NCBI GenBank assembly: GCA_018003315.1
Contig: JAGNEJ010000014.1
Span: forward strand, 1-64,000
Source of the DNA: Verrucomicrobiales bacterium
GTDB lineage: Bacteria > Verrucomicrobiota > Verrucomicrobiia > Verrucomicrobiales > V1-33
Direction: 5' to 3'
Length of the DNA stretch: 64,000 nucleotides
The notes beneath the pieces were generated by a model. That model was not told the DNA's origin. It ran no database searches and saw only the letters and a list, made by a program, of their open reading frames with translations. This document shows, piece after piece, positions 29,001 through 36,178 of this stretch (positions are counted from its first letter, which is position 1; the number at the start of each line of letters is the position of its first letter). The position numbers were made by a program, and so were the translations under genes.

Positions 29001-29274
29001 CGCCGCGTGGTTCCTCGACACCGATTACGACGGCCGCACCTTCTGCATCTGCCAGGCCTTTTTCCCCGACAAGAGCAAGTGGGCCAAGCTGGCCAAGGCG
29101 CTCGGCGGCGCGGATGTGATCGAGGAAGATGCCTTTGATGCGTTGAGCGGACTCAAGAGCCTGCCCTTCCCGCGACCCGAGCGGCTCAAGAAAGGCGAAA
29201 CGTGGCGCGTGGCCGTGAAGGTGATTGACCCGCGAGGGAATGAGGGGCTGCGTGTATTAACCGTGAACGATTGA
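26080..29274 (+). CDS. mod: Type III-like DNA adenine methyltransferase (Mod)
   Basis: A 1064-residue beta-class N6-adenine methyltransferase that should protect host DNA and guide the Res subunit. Motif IV DPPY is at residues 197-200 (MIYLDPPYGIKFASN). The SAM-binding motif is far downstream in LDPTCGSGTTAFVAEQW (~475-490), with the target-recognition region between. A C-terminal extension of over 500 residues is much longer than in EcoP1-type Mod (~650 in total). The segment at ~290-470 is visibly AT-richer than its flanks. Residues ~668-688 are encoded by a palindromic repeat pair. The stop overlaps the toxin-like gene (TGATG). Confidence 0.92.
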   Translation: MPRKKNTDSTAPNAGDAIASIKYPAKRKNLPPAGIEAQGRLQEAPRIRYEYNPHLPPVLRSATEAAEADKLPELLATARKRALTDEEARTLADALRRHEPWLEWSGKREKPWFEVEPVALHMHERVSTQAILKVLAREDVERDLFADPQHEYAKAVQFYQHEVDWANRMILGDSLQVMASLARREDLAGRVQMIYLDPPYGIKFASNFQPQLGQRDVKDREQDLTREPEMVKAYRDTWTLGIHSYLAYLRDRLAMARELLADSGSIFVQISDENLHRVRCVMDEVFGVGNFVSVISFATTTGFSSNFISNITDHVLWYAKDVSKMRFRQIYKEKTAGEEGAAKYKPLTPEQHELACAFGVEQLASFDQITAQGATATEQKFSMEDREFEPPVGMHWKTAVEGLKRLRDSHRLRIEGSLPRYARLLSNFPVFPLTNIWMDIGGVQNRTEGKIYVVQTAPTVIERCLLMTTDPGDLVLDPTCGSGTTAFVAEQWGRRWITCDSSRVALALAKHRLLTAKFDYYQLRELSAEDVARNPHGTWIAEQDSEGRATGKKLTFQCKTVPHITLKSIARNTSLDPIFAKHEPILAERLTQLNHEVAKTGAALKEKLVEKLICKHRQQGANAVTDADTRRWLLPDTQPTLVRSLPASKPLKGITPKQAEAYRAAIPSGPLSPLSGSGKSAQRTVRTTVEWQEWEVPFDTDPDWPKPLQDALTAYRTAWRAKMDEVNACISANAGMEELVDKPETRKGVVRVSGPFTMEGVIAVEDGLDTPIGGAPGELDTFDGEAEVQNAEAHLDKIIRLLKASGVDFPGNKNMKFSRLDPLTAASLIHAEGEWMNGECEPHGHQDRRVAVSIGPEVGNVSVMQVEDAIRTAYRRGYDDVVFAGFGFDAAAQDIIESESHPKLRLHMALIRPDVAMGDLLKTQPGSQLFTVFSAPRVKGPEKQKDGEYVVEVEGMDVYDPVSNTLFPTDKERIAAWFLDTDYDGRTFCICQAFFPDKSKWAKLAKALGGADVIEEDAFDALSGLKSLPFPRPERLKKGETWRVAVKVIDPRGNEGLRVLTVND
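26950..27485 (+). other. AT-richer target-recognition segment inside mod
   Basis: Between motif IV and motif I of Mod, codon use and base composition change. Many codons end in A or T (TTC/TTT, ACA, CAA, GCA, AGA), and the stretch looks close to 50% GC against clearly GC-rich sequence on both sides. The borders coincide with GNFVSVISF upstream and TTDPGDLVLDPTCGS downstream. This fits exchange of a DNA target-recognition domain, inferred from composition only. Confidence 0.55.
28082..28142 (+). repeat. Inverted pair of REP-like hairpins, in frame within mod
   Basis: Two 25-base elements face each other across an 11-base spacer (28107-28117). Each begins or ends with GTGGT/ACCAC and contains a perfect 8-bp stem: CCGCTCAG-TCCT-CTGAGCGG in the left arm, CCGCACAG-AGGA-CTGTGCGG in the right. 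As inverted copies they differ at two positions only, and these are partners in the stem, so pairing is kept. The element adds about 20 codons (Ser/Gly/Pro/Arg-rich) without breaking the frame. The tetranucleotide head plus hairpin layout is that of REP sequences recognised by RAYTs. Confidence 0.8.
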
Positions 29275-29801
29275 TGAAAACCAAACACAAAGCCCCCCGC
29301 TGCATCATCATCGCCGGACCGAACGGGGCCGGGAAGACGACGTTTGCCCGGGAGTTCCTGCCGCGCGAAGCGGGCATCCTGCATTTCGTGAATGCCGACC
29401 TCATCGCCGCCGGGCTGTCGCCTTTGAAGCCGGAACTGGCGGCGCTCGCGGCGGGGCGGCTGCTCCTGAGCGAACTGGACCGTCTGGCCGCCGCGCGCGT
29501 GGATTTTTCTTTCGAGAGCACCTTGAGCGGTTTGACCTACGTCGCCCGGCTGCAGGAGTGGAAAGCCGCAGGCTACAGGATCGAGATCGTGTTTCTGAAA
29601 CTCGCGTCCGTGACACTGGCGCTGCGGCGCATCGCGGACCGGGTGAAACAGGGCGGCCATGCCGTGCCGGCAGCGGATGTGCGACGGCGCTTCCACCGGG
29701 GCTGGAAAAATTTTGAAAGGACCTACCGCGCGCTGGCGGATGCGTGGGCGGTGTATGATAACTCCGCCGCTCAATTCCAACTGATCGAGGAAGGACCATG
29801 A
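29274..29801 (+). CDS. Zeta toxin-like P-loop kinase
   Basis: A 175-residue P-loop protein of the zeta-toxin/COG4185 type. Zeta toxins phosphorylate UDP-N-acetylglucosamine; small chromosomal relatives may have other substrates. Walker A IIAGPNGAGKTTFAREFLP covers residues ~12-30, FVNADLIAAGLSP follows, and VDFSFESTLSG matches the substrate-binding F-E-T/S-T motif. A basic region (RIADRVKQGGHAVPAADVRR) precedes a C-terminal YDNS motif. ATG 29274 lies within the mod stop, and the stop overlaps the following small gene by four bases, so all are probably translated from one mRNA. Confidence 0.85.
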   Translation: MKTKHKAPRCIIIAGPNGAGKTTFAREFLPREAGILHFVNADLIAAGLSPLKPELAALAAGRLLLSELDRLAAARVDFSFESTLSGLTYVARLQEWKAAGYRIEIVFLKLASVTLALRRIADRVKQGGHAVPAADVRRRFHRGWKNFERTYRALADAWAVYDNSAAQFQLIEEGP

Positions 29802-29950
29802 AACCGAAAATCAAACCGCAAAGCGAACTCGCTAAAAACGCCGGGCAGGCGCTCAAGCGCGCGGCGAAGCGCGCACGCACCATCGCCCGTCAATACGGGA
29901 CACCCGTCCACGTGCAGTCCAACGGTGCCGTGGTGGCCGTGAAACCTTAA
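29798..29950 (+). CDS. Small basic protein, possible partner of the zeta-like kinase
   Basis: A 50-residue protein starting MKPKIKPQSELAKNAGQALK, very basic in the middle (KRAAKRARTIARQYG) and ending with a short beta-rich tail (VHVQSNGAVVAVKP). ATG overlaps the kinase stop (ATGA). Its size, coupling and position suggest an antitoxin or accessory protein for the upstream kinase. It has no resemblance that I can see to the epsilon antitoxin. It stops eight bases before res. Confidence 0.7.
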   Translation: MKPKIKPQSELAKNAGQALKRAAKRARTIARQYGTPVHVQSNGAVVAVKP

Positions 29951-29957
29951 TCCATTC

Positions 29958-32900
29958 ATGCCTGCGGAAGACCAGATTCCCATTCAGCCGGTCGATAACC
30001 CGATTCTCTGCTCGCCCTACAAGGAGCCGGACCAGCATTGGCTTTACGACACAAAGACCGGCATCCCGTCGAAGACCCCGGGACGCCGCCCTGCGAGCTA
30101 TTGGTTCAAGACCGAACGCACCGGTGGGGCGCAGCGTGATCTTTTTGCGGAGGAGGAACGCGATGACCTGCCATTGGTGAACGCCCTGCGCGAGGACGTG
30201 AGGCGCTGGCGTGAGTCCGGCTGGGAAACTGCGAGCGAGACGACGAAGAAGCTGCTGCGGCACTGGTGGCGCGAGGATCGGGGAAGGAAGCTCTTTTTCT
30301 GCCAGGTCGAGGCGGTGGAGACAATCATCTACCTGCGGGAGATTCTGGCGCTGGGCAAGAAACCGCGCTGGACGCCGAAGCTGACGCTGGAGGACTTCAA
30401 CACGCTCGCCCAGGGCAGGAATCCGCGTCCGAACGAATGGGTAGCTGCGGTGGCGCAACACCCCAAGCTGGCGGACATCCCGAACGAGGCGGGCTTGAAG
30501 GCGATTCACCGCTACGCCTGCAAGATGGCGACGGGCAGCGGCAAGACGGTGGTGATGTCCATGCTCATCGCGTGGGCGTTCTGCAATCGCGGCACGAAGC
30601 CGGGCGATCCGCGCTTTCCGCGCCGGGCGCTGGTGCTGTGCCCGAACCTCACGATCAAGGAGCGGCTGAACGTGCTGCGCCCTGGTGACCCGGACAACTA
30701 TTACGAGAAGTTCGACGTCGTGCCGTCCACACTGCGCACGGAGCTGGCAAAGGGCAAAGTGCTGGTGACGAACTGGCATTGGCTCGCGCCGGAAGCAGAG
30801 GTGCAGAACGTGGGAGGTGCGCCCATTGTGAAACTTGGAGCCGAAAGCCCCGAAGCATTTGCCCGCAACCGGCTCGGTGATCTCTGGGATGACGAGCCGC
30901 TGATGGTGCTGAACGACGAAGGGCATCACGCCTACCGTCCCGCGCCCGTGGCGGAAGGCGTGACGCTGACTGCCGAGGAGAAGGCAAACCGCGAAGAAGC
31001 TACCGTATGGGTGAGCGGGCTGGATAAGATCAATGCGGCCTGTGGGATTGGCATCTGTGTGGATTTGTCGGCCACGCCCTTCTATCTGCACGGCAGCGGC
31101 TACCCGGAAGGCTCTCCCTTTCCGTGGATTGTGAGCGACTTCTCGCTGGTGGATGCCATCGAGAGCGGCATCACGAAGATTCCGCGCCTGCCGGCGATTG
31201 ATAACACCGGGCGGCCTGATCCGAAGTATTTCAAGCTGTGGGAGCACATCACCCGCGACCTGAAGTCCGGCGAGAAACTGACCGGCGGCAAGCCCAAGCC
31301 AGCAATAGTTTACCGGAAGGCTGAGGACGCCCTGCTCACACTTGCAGGGGAATGGAAGCAGAAGCTCGAACTGGTAACGACATCCGCGCCGGGACAGGAC
31401 CGCACACCGCCGGTGATGATTGTGGTCTGCGACAACACAGAGATCGCGAAGGAGTTCTACCGGGCGATTTCCGGCGAGGAAACTATCGAAGCCGATGTCG
31501 CGGATGACGAGGATGACGAGGACGAAACACCGAAGCGCCGGAAGAAGAAGGAAAAGGCGAAGAAGAACTATGGCGCGGGGCTTTCGGGGTTCCCGGAGTT
31601 ATGGAACCGCCAAGGCGCGGAAGTGACGCTGCGCATTGACTCCAAGCTGCTCGCTGCGGCGGAAAGCGAAGACCCGAACGACACCAAAAAGGAAGCTGCG
31701 GAAGAACTGCGGAAAATCGTCTCCACCGTGGGCAGACCCGGTGAGGCAGGCGCGCACATCCGCTGCGTGGTGAGCGTGAACATGCTCAGTGAAGGCTGGG
31801 ACGCGAACAATGTGACGCACATCCTCGGGCTGCGGGCGTTTCACAGTCAGTTGCTTTGCGAGCAGGTGGTGGGGCGCGGATTGCGCCGGATGGATTACAC
31901 GCCGGACCCTGTGACGGGACTGCTCACGGCGGAATACGTGGACATCTTCGGCGTGCCGTTTTCGCTGATCCCCTTCAAAGGCCGCGAACCCGGCGGCGGC
32001 CCGCCGCCGGAAGACCGCCCGAAGCACGAGGTCATGGCGCTGCCGGAACGGAAGGCGTTTGAGATTAGGTTTCCTGTAGTGGAGGGATATGTCGTTTCGC
32101 TCCAGCGCAACGCGGTGACCGCTGATGTGGCCAAGATCGAACGGACGAAGCTCGATCCGTGGACGGTCCCGACCGCAGCCTTTGTGCGCCCTCAGGTCGG
32201 TTACCAAATCGGCCATGCGAGCGCCCACGGCGGCTTCGGTTTCGATCTGGTGGATCGCCAGGAATACTACGATTCGGTTCACCCGCAGACCATCGAGTTT
32301 GAGATCACACGTGAGGTGGTGCGTGCGTTGACGGAGGCCGCGCATCCGGGCAAGGAACGGCTGCGGCGTGAAAGCCGGAGCACGCTGTTTCCCCAAGTGC
32401 TACGCATCGTGCAGAGCTACATCCGCGAGCGAGTGGACCTGAACGGGCTGAATCCCTGCGAGGTGGGCCTGCAAACCTACGCCCAGCGCATCATCGGCCT
32501 GCTTATTGCCGCCATCACCCCGGACGATGGCAAAGGTGAAGCTCCGCTGCTGCCGCGCTTGAACCGTTCCCGCCCCATCGACAGCACGGAAAGGGTTCGT
32601 TTCAAGACGGTGAAGCCGGTGCAGATCACCGGTGCAAGTCACATCAACTTTGTGGCCTGTGACACGGAGTCCTGGGAGCAAGCCGCCATGTTTCAACTCG
32701 AGAAGCTGGCAAAGGAAGGCGTGGTCAATTGCTACGCGAGGAATGACCGGCTGGAGTTTAACATCCCTTACGAGCTTTACGGCAACCCGCATGTGTATGA
32801 GCCGGACTTCATCGTCCGCTTGCGCAACACGGTGAACGTGGTGCTCGAAATCAAAGGCAAGCAGCACGAGGACACCGACGCGAAGCACCAAGCCGCGAAG

Positions 32901-33059
32901 CGGTGGGTTTCGGCGGTGAATCATTGGGGCCGACTGGGAGAGTGGGATTTCCTCGTTTGCCGCGATCCGCAGGGGCTGAGTGAGAAGCTCATGAGCCTCG
33001 TGGCTGCACGGGATGAACGAATCCGAGCTGTGGACGGCGGAGTTACAGGCGACGGCTGA
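29958..33059 (+). CDS. res: Type III-like restriction subunit (Res), helicase-nuclease
   Basis: A 1033-residue superfamily 2 translocase/nuclease. Walker A MATGSGKTVVMSMLIAWA is at residues ~190-207, motif II is DEGH at 320-323 and motif III VDLSATPFYLHGSG. Lobe 2 has RCVVSVNMLSEGWDANNVTH and the arginine-finger motif CEQVVGRGLRR. A Lys/Glu-rich insert lies near residue 515-540. The C-terminal nuclease is a PD-(D/E)xK type: YEPDFIVRLRN followed by VVLEIKGKQ (~950-970). It resembles the Res/BPTD_3080-type partners of large Mod proteins. All key motifs are intact, so the system may be active. Confidence 0.92.
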   Translation: MPAEDQIPIQPVDNPILCSPYKEPDQHWLYDTKTGIPSKTPGRRPASYWFKTERTGGAQRDLFAEEERDDLPLVNALREDVRRWRESGWETASETTKKLLRHWWREDRGRKLFFCQVEAVETIIYLREILALGKKPRWTPKLTLEDFNTLAQGRNPRPNEWVAAVAQHPKLADIPNEAGLKAIHRYACKMATGSGKTVVMSMLIAWAFCNRGTKPGDPRFPRRALVLCPNLTIKERLNVLRPGDPDNYYEKFDVVPSTLRTELAKGKVLVTNWHWLAPEAEVQNVGGAPIVKLGAESPEAFARNRLGDLWDDEPLMVLNDEGHHAYRPAPVAEGVTLTAEEKANREEATVWVSGLDKINAACGIGICVDLSATPFYLHGSGYPEGSPFPWIVSDFSLVDAIESGITKIPRLPAIDNTGRPDPKYFKLWEHITRDLKSGEKLTGGKPKPAIVYRKAEDALLTLAGEWKQKLELVTTSAPGQDRTPPVMIVVCDNTEIAKEFYRAISGEETIEADVADDEDDEDETPKRRKKKEKAKKNYGAGLSGFPELWNRQGAEVTLRIDSKLLAAAESEDPNDTKKEAAEELRKIVSTVGRPGEAGAHIRCVVSVNMLSEGWDANNVTHILGLRAFHSQLLCEQVVGRGLRRMDYTPDPVTGLLTAEYVDIFGVPFSLIPFKGREPGGGPPPEDRPKHEVMALPERKAFEIRFPVVEGYVVSLQRNAVTADVAKIERTKLDPWTVPTAAFVRPQVGYQIGHASAHGGFGFDLVDRQEYYDSVHPQTIEFEITREVVRALTEAAHPGKERLRRESRSTLFPQVLRIVQSYIRERVDLNGLNPCEVGLQTYAQRIIGLLIAAITPDDGKGEAPLLPRLNRSRPIDSTERVRFKTVKPVQITGASHINFVACDTESWEQAAMFQLEKLAKEGVVNCYARNDRLEFNIPYELYGNPHVYEPDFIVRLRNTVNVVLEIKGKQHEDTDAKHQAAKRWVSAVNHWGRLGEWDFLVCRDPQGLSEKLMSLVAARDERIRAVDGGVTGDG

Positions 33060-33176
33060 AGGGGAAGTTAACCGTCTGCGCTCGCTGGGATGGACGCAGG
33101 CGGATTTCGCCCGATGCCGATTTCGTTCCGTTTTTCCGCTCGATGGGGCGGCGCGTTGTTGTTCCAGGATGCTCTA

Positions 33177-34718
33177 CTACTTGATGCCGAACGAATAGAG
33201 GTGGGACATGGTCATGATGTAGAGGTTGTCATTGGCGACCACGGGCGTGGAGTAGATGGGTCCGGGGAAGTTGATGATTTTTTCCTTCACCAGTTCCTTG
33301 CCGGCTTTGAGGACGTGAAGTTCGCCTTCCTCGTTGGGAATCAGAACTTTTCCATCCACGACCATGGGGCTGGCCCAGATGTGACCTTTGGTGTCGTAGA
33401 GCCAGAAGCGCTTGCCGGTGTCGGGGTCCAGGGCGTGGAGGCGTCCGGAAAAGTCGGCGACATACATCACGCCATCCGCGATGGCAGCGGTGGAAATGGA
33501 CCGGGAGATGTCCTTGTAGGTCCAGAGTACCTTGCCGGTGAGGTCGCCTTTTTGGGAGGGATCGAGGCAGGTGAGCATGCCCAGGCCTTCCTGGTGTTCC
33601 GGGTCCTGGCCGATGTGCACGTAGACCTTGTTGTTGTGGGAGATGGGGGTGGCGATGACTTCGCTGGGACCGTTGAAGTCCGAATACTTCCGTTTGGTTC
33701 CCGTTTCGTCGAGGCGGTATTCCTTCGGGTTGCAGTCCACGCGCCAGAGTTCCTGAAGGACATCCAAATCCTCTTCGTTCTTTTTGGTTTTGGTGGAAAA
33801 GCCGTAACAGAAACCGTCGCTGGCGCCGAAAACGATGACGTCTTCACCGTTGACCTTGGCCAGGGCCGGGCTGGACCAGGAACCGTGCATGCAGCGGCTG
33901 CTGATGCCGCTGGACTCTTCGCCGAGCAGTTTGCCGGTGGCTTTGTCCAGCATGACGAGGTTGGGGGCATTGGGTGCGGGGATGTTGGTGTGGGTCCAGT
34001 CCTGTCCATTGGAGGTGTTGGCGAAGACCTTGTCGCCGACGACCATGACGGAACTGCTGGTGACGTTGTGGGGGAACACGCCGCATTCCTCCCGCATGTC
34101 GAAAAGCCAGATGATGTCCGCATCCTGGTCGCCGAGTTCCGCAAGAGGGTTTTCCTTGTCGGAAAGGTACTTTATTTCGTCCTTGTAGGGGCCGTCGTTT
34201 CCGTTGGCCAGGCCGTCCAGATCCAGACAGACCACCGTGCAGCGGTTGGTCACCATGTAAATGCGGTTGCCTTCGATCTGCCCGGTATTGCACATCCCGA
34301 GGTATTCCCAGTCGGAGACCTTGCCGGTGCCCAGTTTGGGGCTGGCAAACTGCCACTTCATCTCCCCGGTTTTTTCGTCGAGGCAAAGCAGCACGCCGCG
34401 GTCGTTTTTGATGCGGGAATCCCGTGGGTTTTCGTTGTTCGTCCCCACCAGCACCCGCCCGTTGGCCACTACGGGGGTGCCGTAGGCCTGTGAGCCCAGC
34501 TTCACTTCCCACCGCAGTCCCTTGGTGGTGGCGGGATCGATTTCGTCCTTCCCCTTGAGTTTTTTACCGGGTTCGATTTCCAGGCTGACCTTGTCCTTCG
34601 ACACCATGTTGCGGGAGGAGCTTCCACCCCACTCGGGCCAGTCAGCGGCCAGGGCATTGGCGACAACAGCAGCCGCGGCAACGGCAGCGGCAGGGAGAAA
34701 CAGAGCACGGTGGTTCAT
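33177..34718 (-). CDS. Secreted PQQ-like beta-propeller protein
   Basis: A 513-residue exported protein with a signal peptide (MNHRALFLPAAAVAAAAVVA, cleavage near ANALA) followed by repeated propeller blades of the PQQ/BamB type: YGTPVVANGRVLVGTNNE, VLLCLDEKTGEMKWQF, VIATPISHNNKVYVHIGQ, GRLHALDPDTGKRFWLYD and IYSTPVVANDNLYIM. The blade signature (A-x-D-x-x-T-G-x-x-x-W) is clear in several repeats. Such proteins either bind PQQ in a dehydrogenase or act as structural propellers. No dehydrogenase active site is recognised. It is convergent with res. Confidence 0.85.
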   Translation of the reverse strand: MNHRALFLPAAAVAAAAVVANALAADWPEWGGSSSRNMVSKDKVSLEIEPGKKLKGKDEIDPATTKGLRWEVKLGSQAYGTPVVANGRVLVGTNNENPRDSRIKNDRGVLLCLDEKTGEMKWQFASPKLGTGKVSDWEYLGMCNTGQIEGNRIYMVTNRCTVVCLDLDGLANGNDGPYKDEIKYLSDKENPLAELGDQDADIIWLFDMREECGVFPHNVTSSSVMVVGDKVFANTSNGQDWTHTNIPAPNAPNLVMLDKATGKLLGEESSGISSRCMHGSWSSPALAKVNGEDVIVFGASDGFCYGFSTKTKKNEEDLDVLQELWRVDCNPKEYRLDETGTKRKYSDFNGPSEVIATPISHNNKVYVHIGQDPEHQEGLGMLTCLDPSQKGDLTGKVLWTYKDISRSISTAAIADGVMYVADFSGRLHALDPDTGKRFWLYDTKGHIWASPMVVDGKVLIPNEEGELHVLKAGKELVKEKIINFPGPIYSTPVVANDNLYIMTMSHLYSFGIK

Positions 34719-34782
34719 GGTGGATGGGGAGAAGATTTGGAGTTGGGCGCTTCAGCCTATCGCCCCGCCAATGCCATGCAAG

Positions 34783-34811
34783 AAAAAGCCCCGCCGCGGA
34801 TGCGGCACGGC
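34783..34811 (-). terminator. Terminator of the DUF3307 gene
   Basis: On the minus strand, just after the stop at 34813, a ten-pair stem (arms 34802-34811 and 34788-34797, one mismatch and one G-T pair) closes a four-base loop ATCC and is followed by five T residues. Confidence 0.65.
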
Positions 34812-34812
34812 C

Positions 34813-35229
34813 TTACCCCAGCTGCCAGAGCACCAGAAGATAGAGGCCCTTGCAGATCATGTGCAGCGCCTGATCCTGGTGGAAATTGGTCCACCGTTCG
34901 CACTTCGCGAAATCAATGATCCAGTGCAGGACAAATTCGGCGAAGGCGAACCAGACTGCGTGCGGCTGCCCAAAGCCCGCTAGGATGACCCACACGGTGC
35001 CGGCATGGACCAGGCTGTGGGCGGACAGGCAGTAAACCCACAGGCTGGCGGGACCCTCGCCGGTATAGTCCACCGTCTTGATGTGGCGGTTTTTTTTGAT
35101 CGCCAGAAACTTTCCCTGAAGCGGGTAGTCGGCCAGGGCGTGGCCGATGACCATCGCGAAAAAAAGCGCCAGGGGATGCACCGGCATTGCACCGGGAGTG
35201 TGGGTTTCAATGATCGCCAGCATCTCCAT
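34813..35229 (-). CDS. DUF3307 family membrane protein
   Basis: A 138-residue membrane protein with three or four hydrophobic segments. It has the DUF3307 signature: GHALADYPLQGKFLA, SAHSLVHAGTVWVI, HWIIDFAKCE and DQALHMICKGLYLLVLW. The conserved Asp, His and Asp-Gln-His residues within membrane segments hint at a catalytic or metal role, but the function of the family is not known to me. Possible starts are ATG 35229 and ATG 35223. Confidence 0.85.
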   Translation of the reverse strand: MEMLAIIETHTPGAMPVHPLALFFAMVIGHALADYPLQGKFLAIKKNRHIKTVDYTGEGPASLWVYCLSAHSLVHAGTVWVILAGFGQPHAVWFAFAEFVLHWIIDFAKCERWTNFHQDQALHMICKGLYLLVLWQLG

Positions 35230-35365
35230 GAACGGGGGAAGGATTTGGCAATATGCAGCGCCAACCGGGTGAGTAAAGGACGGAAAAGCGAACCCTGGAA
35301 AAATTCCGCAGCCTCACAAAACCGGATGCGGGGGGCGCTCCGGCGGAAGGGAAGTGGCCATGGAC

Positions 35366-36175
35366 TTACAGCGCTGCCGCCAGGAACCGCAAGGCATCCG
35401 GCAGGTGCGTTTCCCAAAATGCCCAGTCGTGGCCGCCCGGGGGTTCGGAATAGTTGTGAGGAATGCGTGCAGCGAGCAGTGCGCCGTGCAGCGCGCGGTT
35501 GGCTTCCAGCAGGACATCCGCCGCACCGCAGATCAGATGCAGCGGCGGAAGCTGGTGGCGGTTTGCCAGGAGCAGGTCGAGCACATTTTCCTGCGGAGTG
35601 TCGGCGAAGTCCCCGCTGCGTTCCGATGCGAACTCCAGCAGGTGGTCAAAACGGGTGGCGGCGCTCAGAGCGGCTGCCGCGCGGAAGCGGCTGCGACCCA
35701 GTTTTGCCGCCAGGCGCAATGCTCCGTACCCGCCCATGCTCAGTCCCGCGGCCAGCAAGGGGCCGCCGCGGGCCTTTTCCGGCAGCAGTTGTTGCGCCAC
35801 CGCCGGGACATCCCAGGCGACCCAGGATTCAAAGTCCGCCCGGGGCTGCGTCAGGTAGCCGGTGCCGTCGCCCCAGAGTCCGTCGGATGGCATCGCCAAG
35901 ACCATCGGCGGGATTTCACCCGCAGCGACCATGGCCGCTGTGGTCAGGTGAGCCCCGGCACGCTGCGTCCAGGCCCAGTGGCTGCCGAAAATGCCGTGCA
36001 GCAGCAGGAGGACGGGGACGGCGGAAAGCTCCCCGACATTGTCGGGAAACCAGAATGTGATGTCTGCGCGGCCCCGCAGATGGCCGGATTTCACCGTGGC
36101 GCACCGCAATCCGCCGGTTTCAAAGCGGGTGTCCGAAACCTCCAGCTTGTGCCAGTCAACAGCGGGTCCGGCCAT
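35366..36175 (-). CDS. Alpha/beta-hydrolase esterase (esterase D-like)
   Basis: A 269-residue serine hydrolase of the esterase D/S-formylglutathione hydrolase and mycolyltransferase-like group. The nucleophile elbow is GLSMGGYGALRLAAKLG, the oxyanion region LLLHGIFGSHWAW, the acid Asp is likely in ICGAADVLLEANR and the catalytic His in PPGGHDWAFWETHL. No signal peptide. Substrate unknown; the family handles short acyl or feruloyl esters. It starts three bases after the purB stop, so it is co-transcribed with purB. Confidence 0.85.
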   Translation of the reverse strand: MAGPAVDWHKLEVSDTRFETGGLRCATVKSGHLRGRADITFWFPDNVGELSAVPVLLLLHGIFGSHWAWTQRAGAHLTTAAMVAAGEIPPMVLAMPSDGLWGDGTGYLTQPRADFESWVAWDVPAVAQQLLPEKARGGPLLAAGLSMGGYGALRLAAKLGRSRFRAAAALSAATRFDHLLEFASERSGDFADTPQENVLDLLLANRHQLPPLHLICGAADVLLEANRALHGALLAARIPHNYSEPPGGHDWAFWETHLPDALRFLAAAL

Positions 36176-36178
36176 CGG

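Noticed and set aside
33013-33198. Short frame (61 codons) overlapping the end of res
   Set aside because: It starts inside res, overlaps the convergent gene and has no family features. A remnant is possible but not supported.
33090-34493. Long open frame of 467 codons on the plus strand
   Set aside because: It lies antisense over the PQQ-propeller gene, whose reverse frame has signal peptide and blade motifs. The plus-strand reading is a shadow caused by GC-rich codon use.
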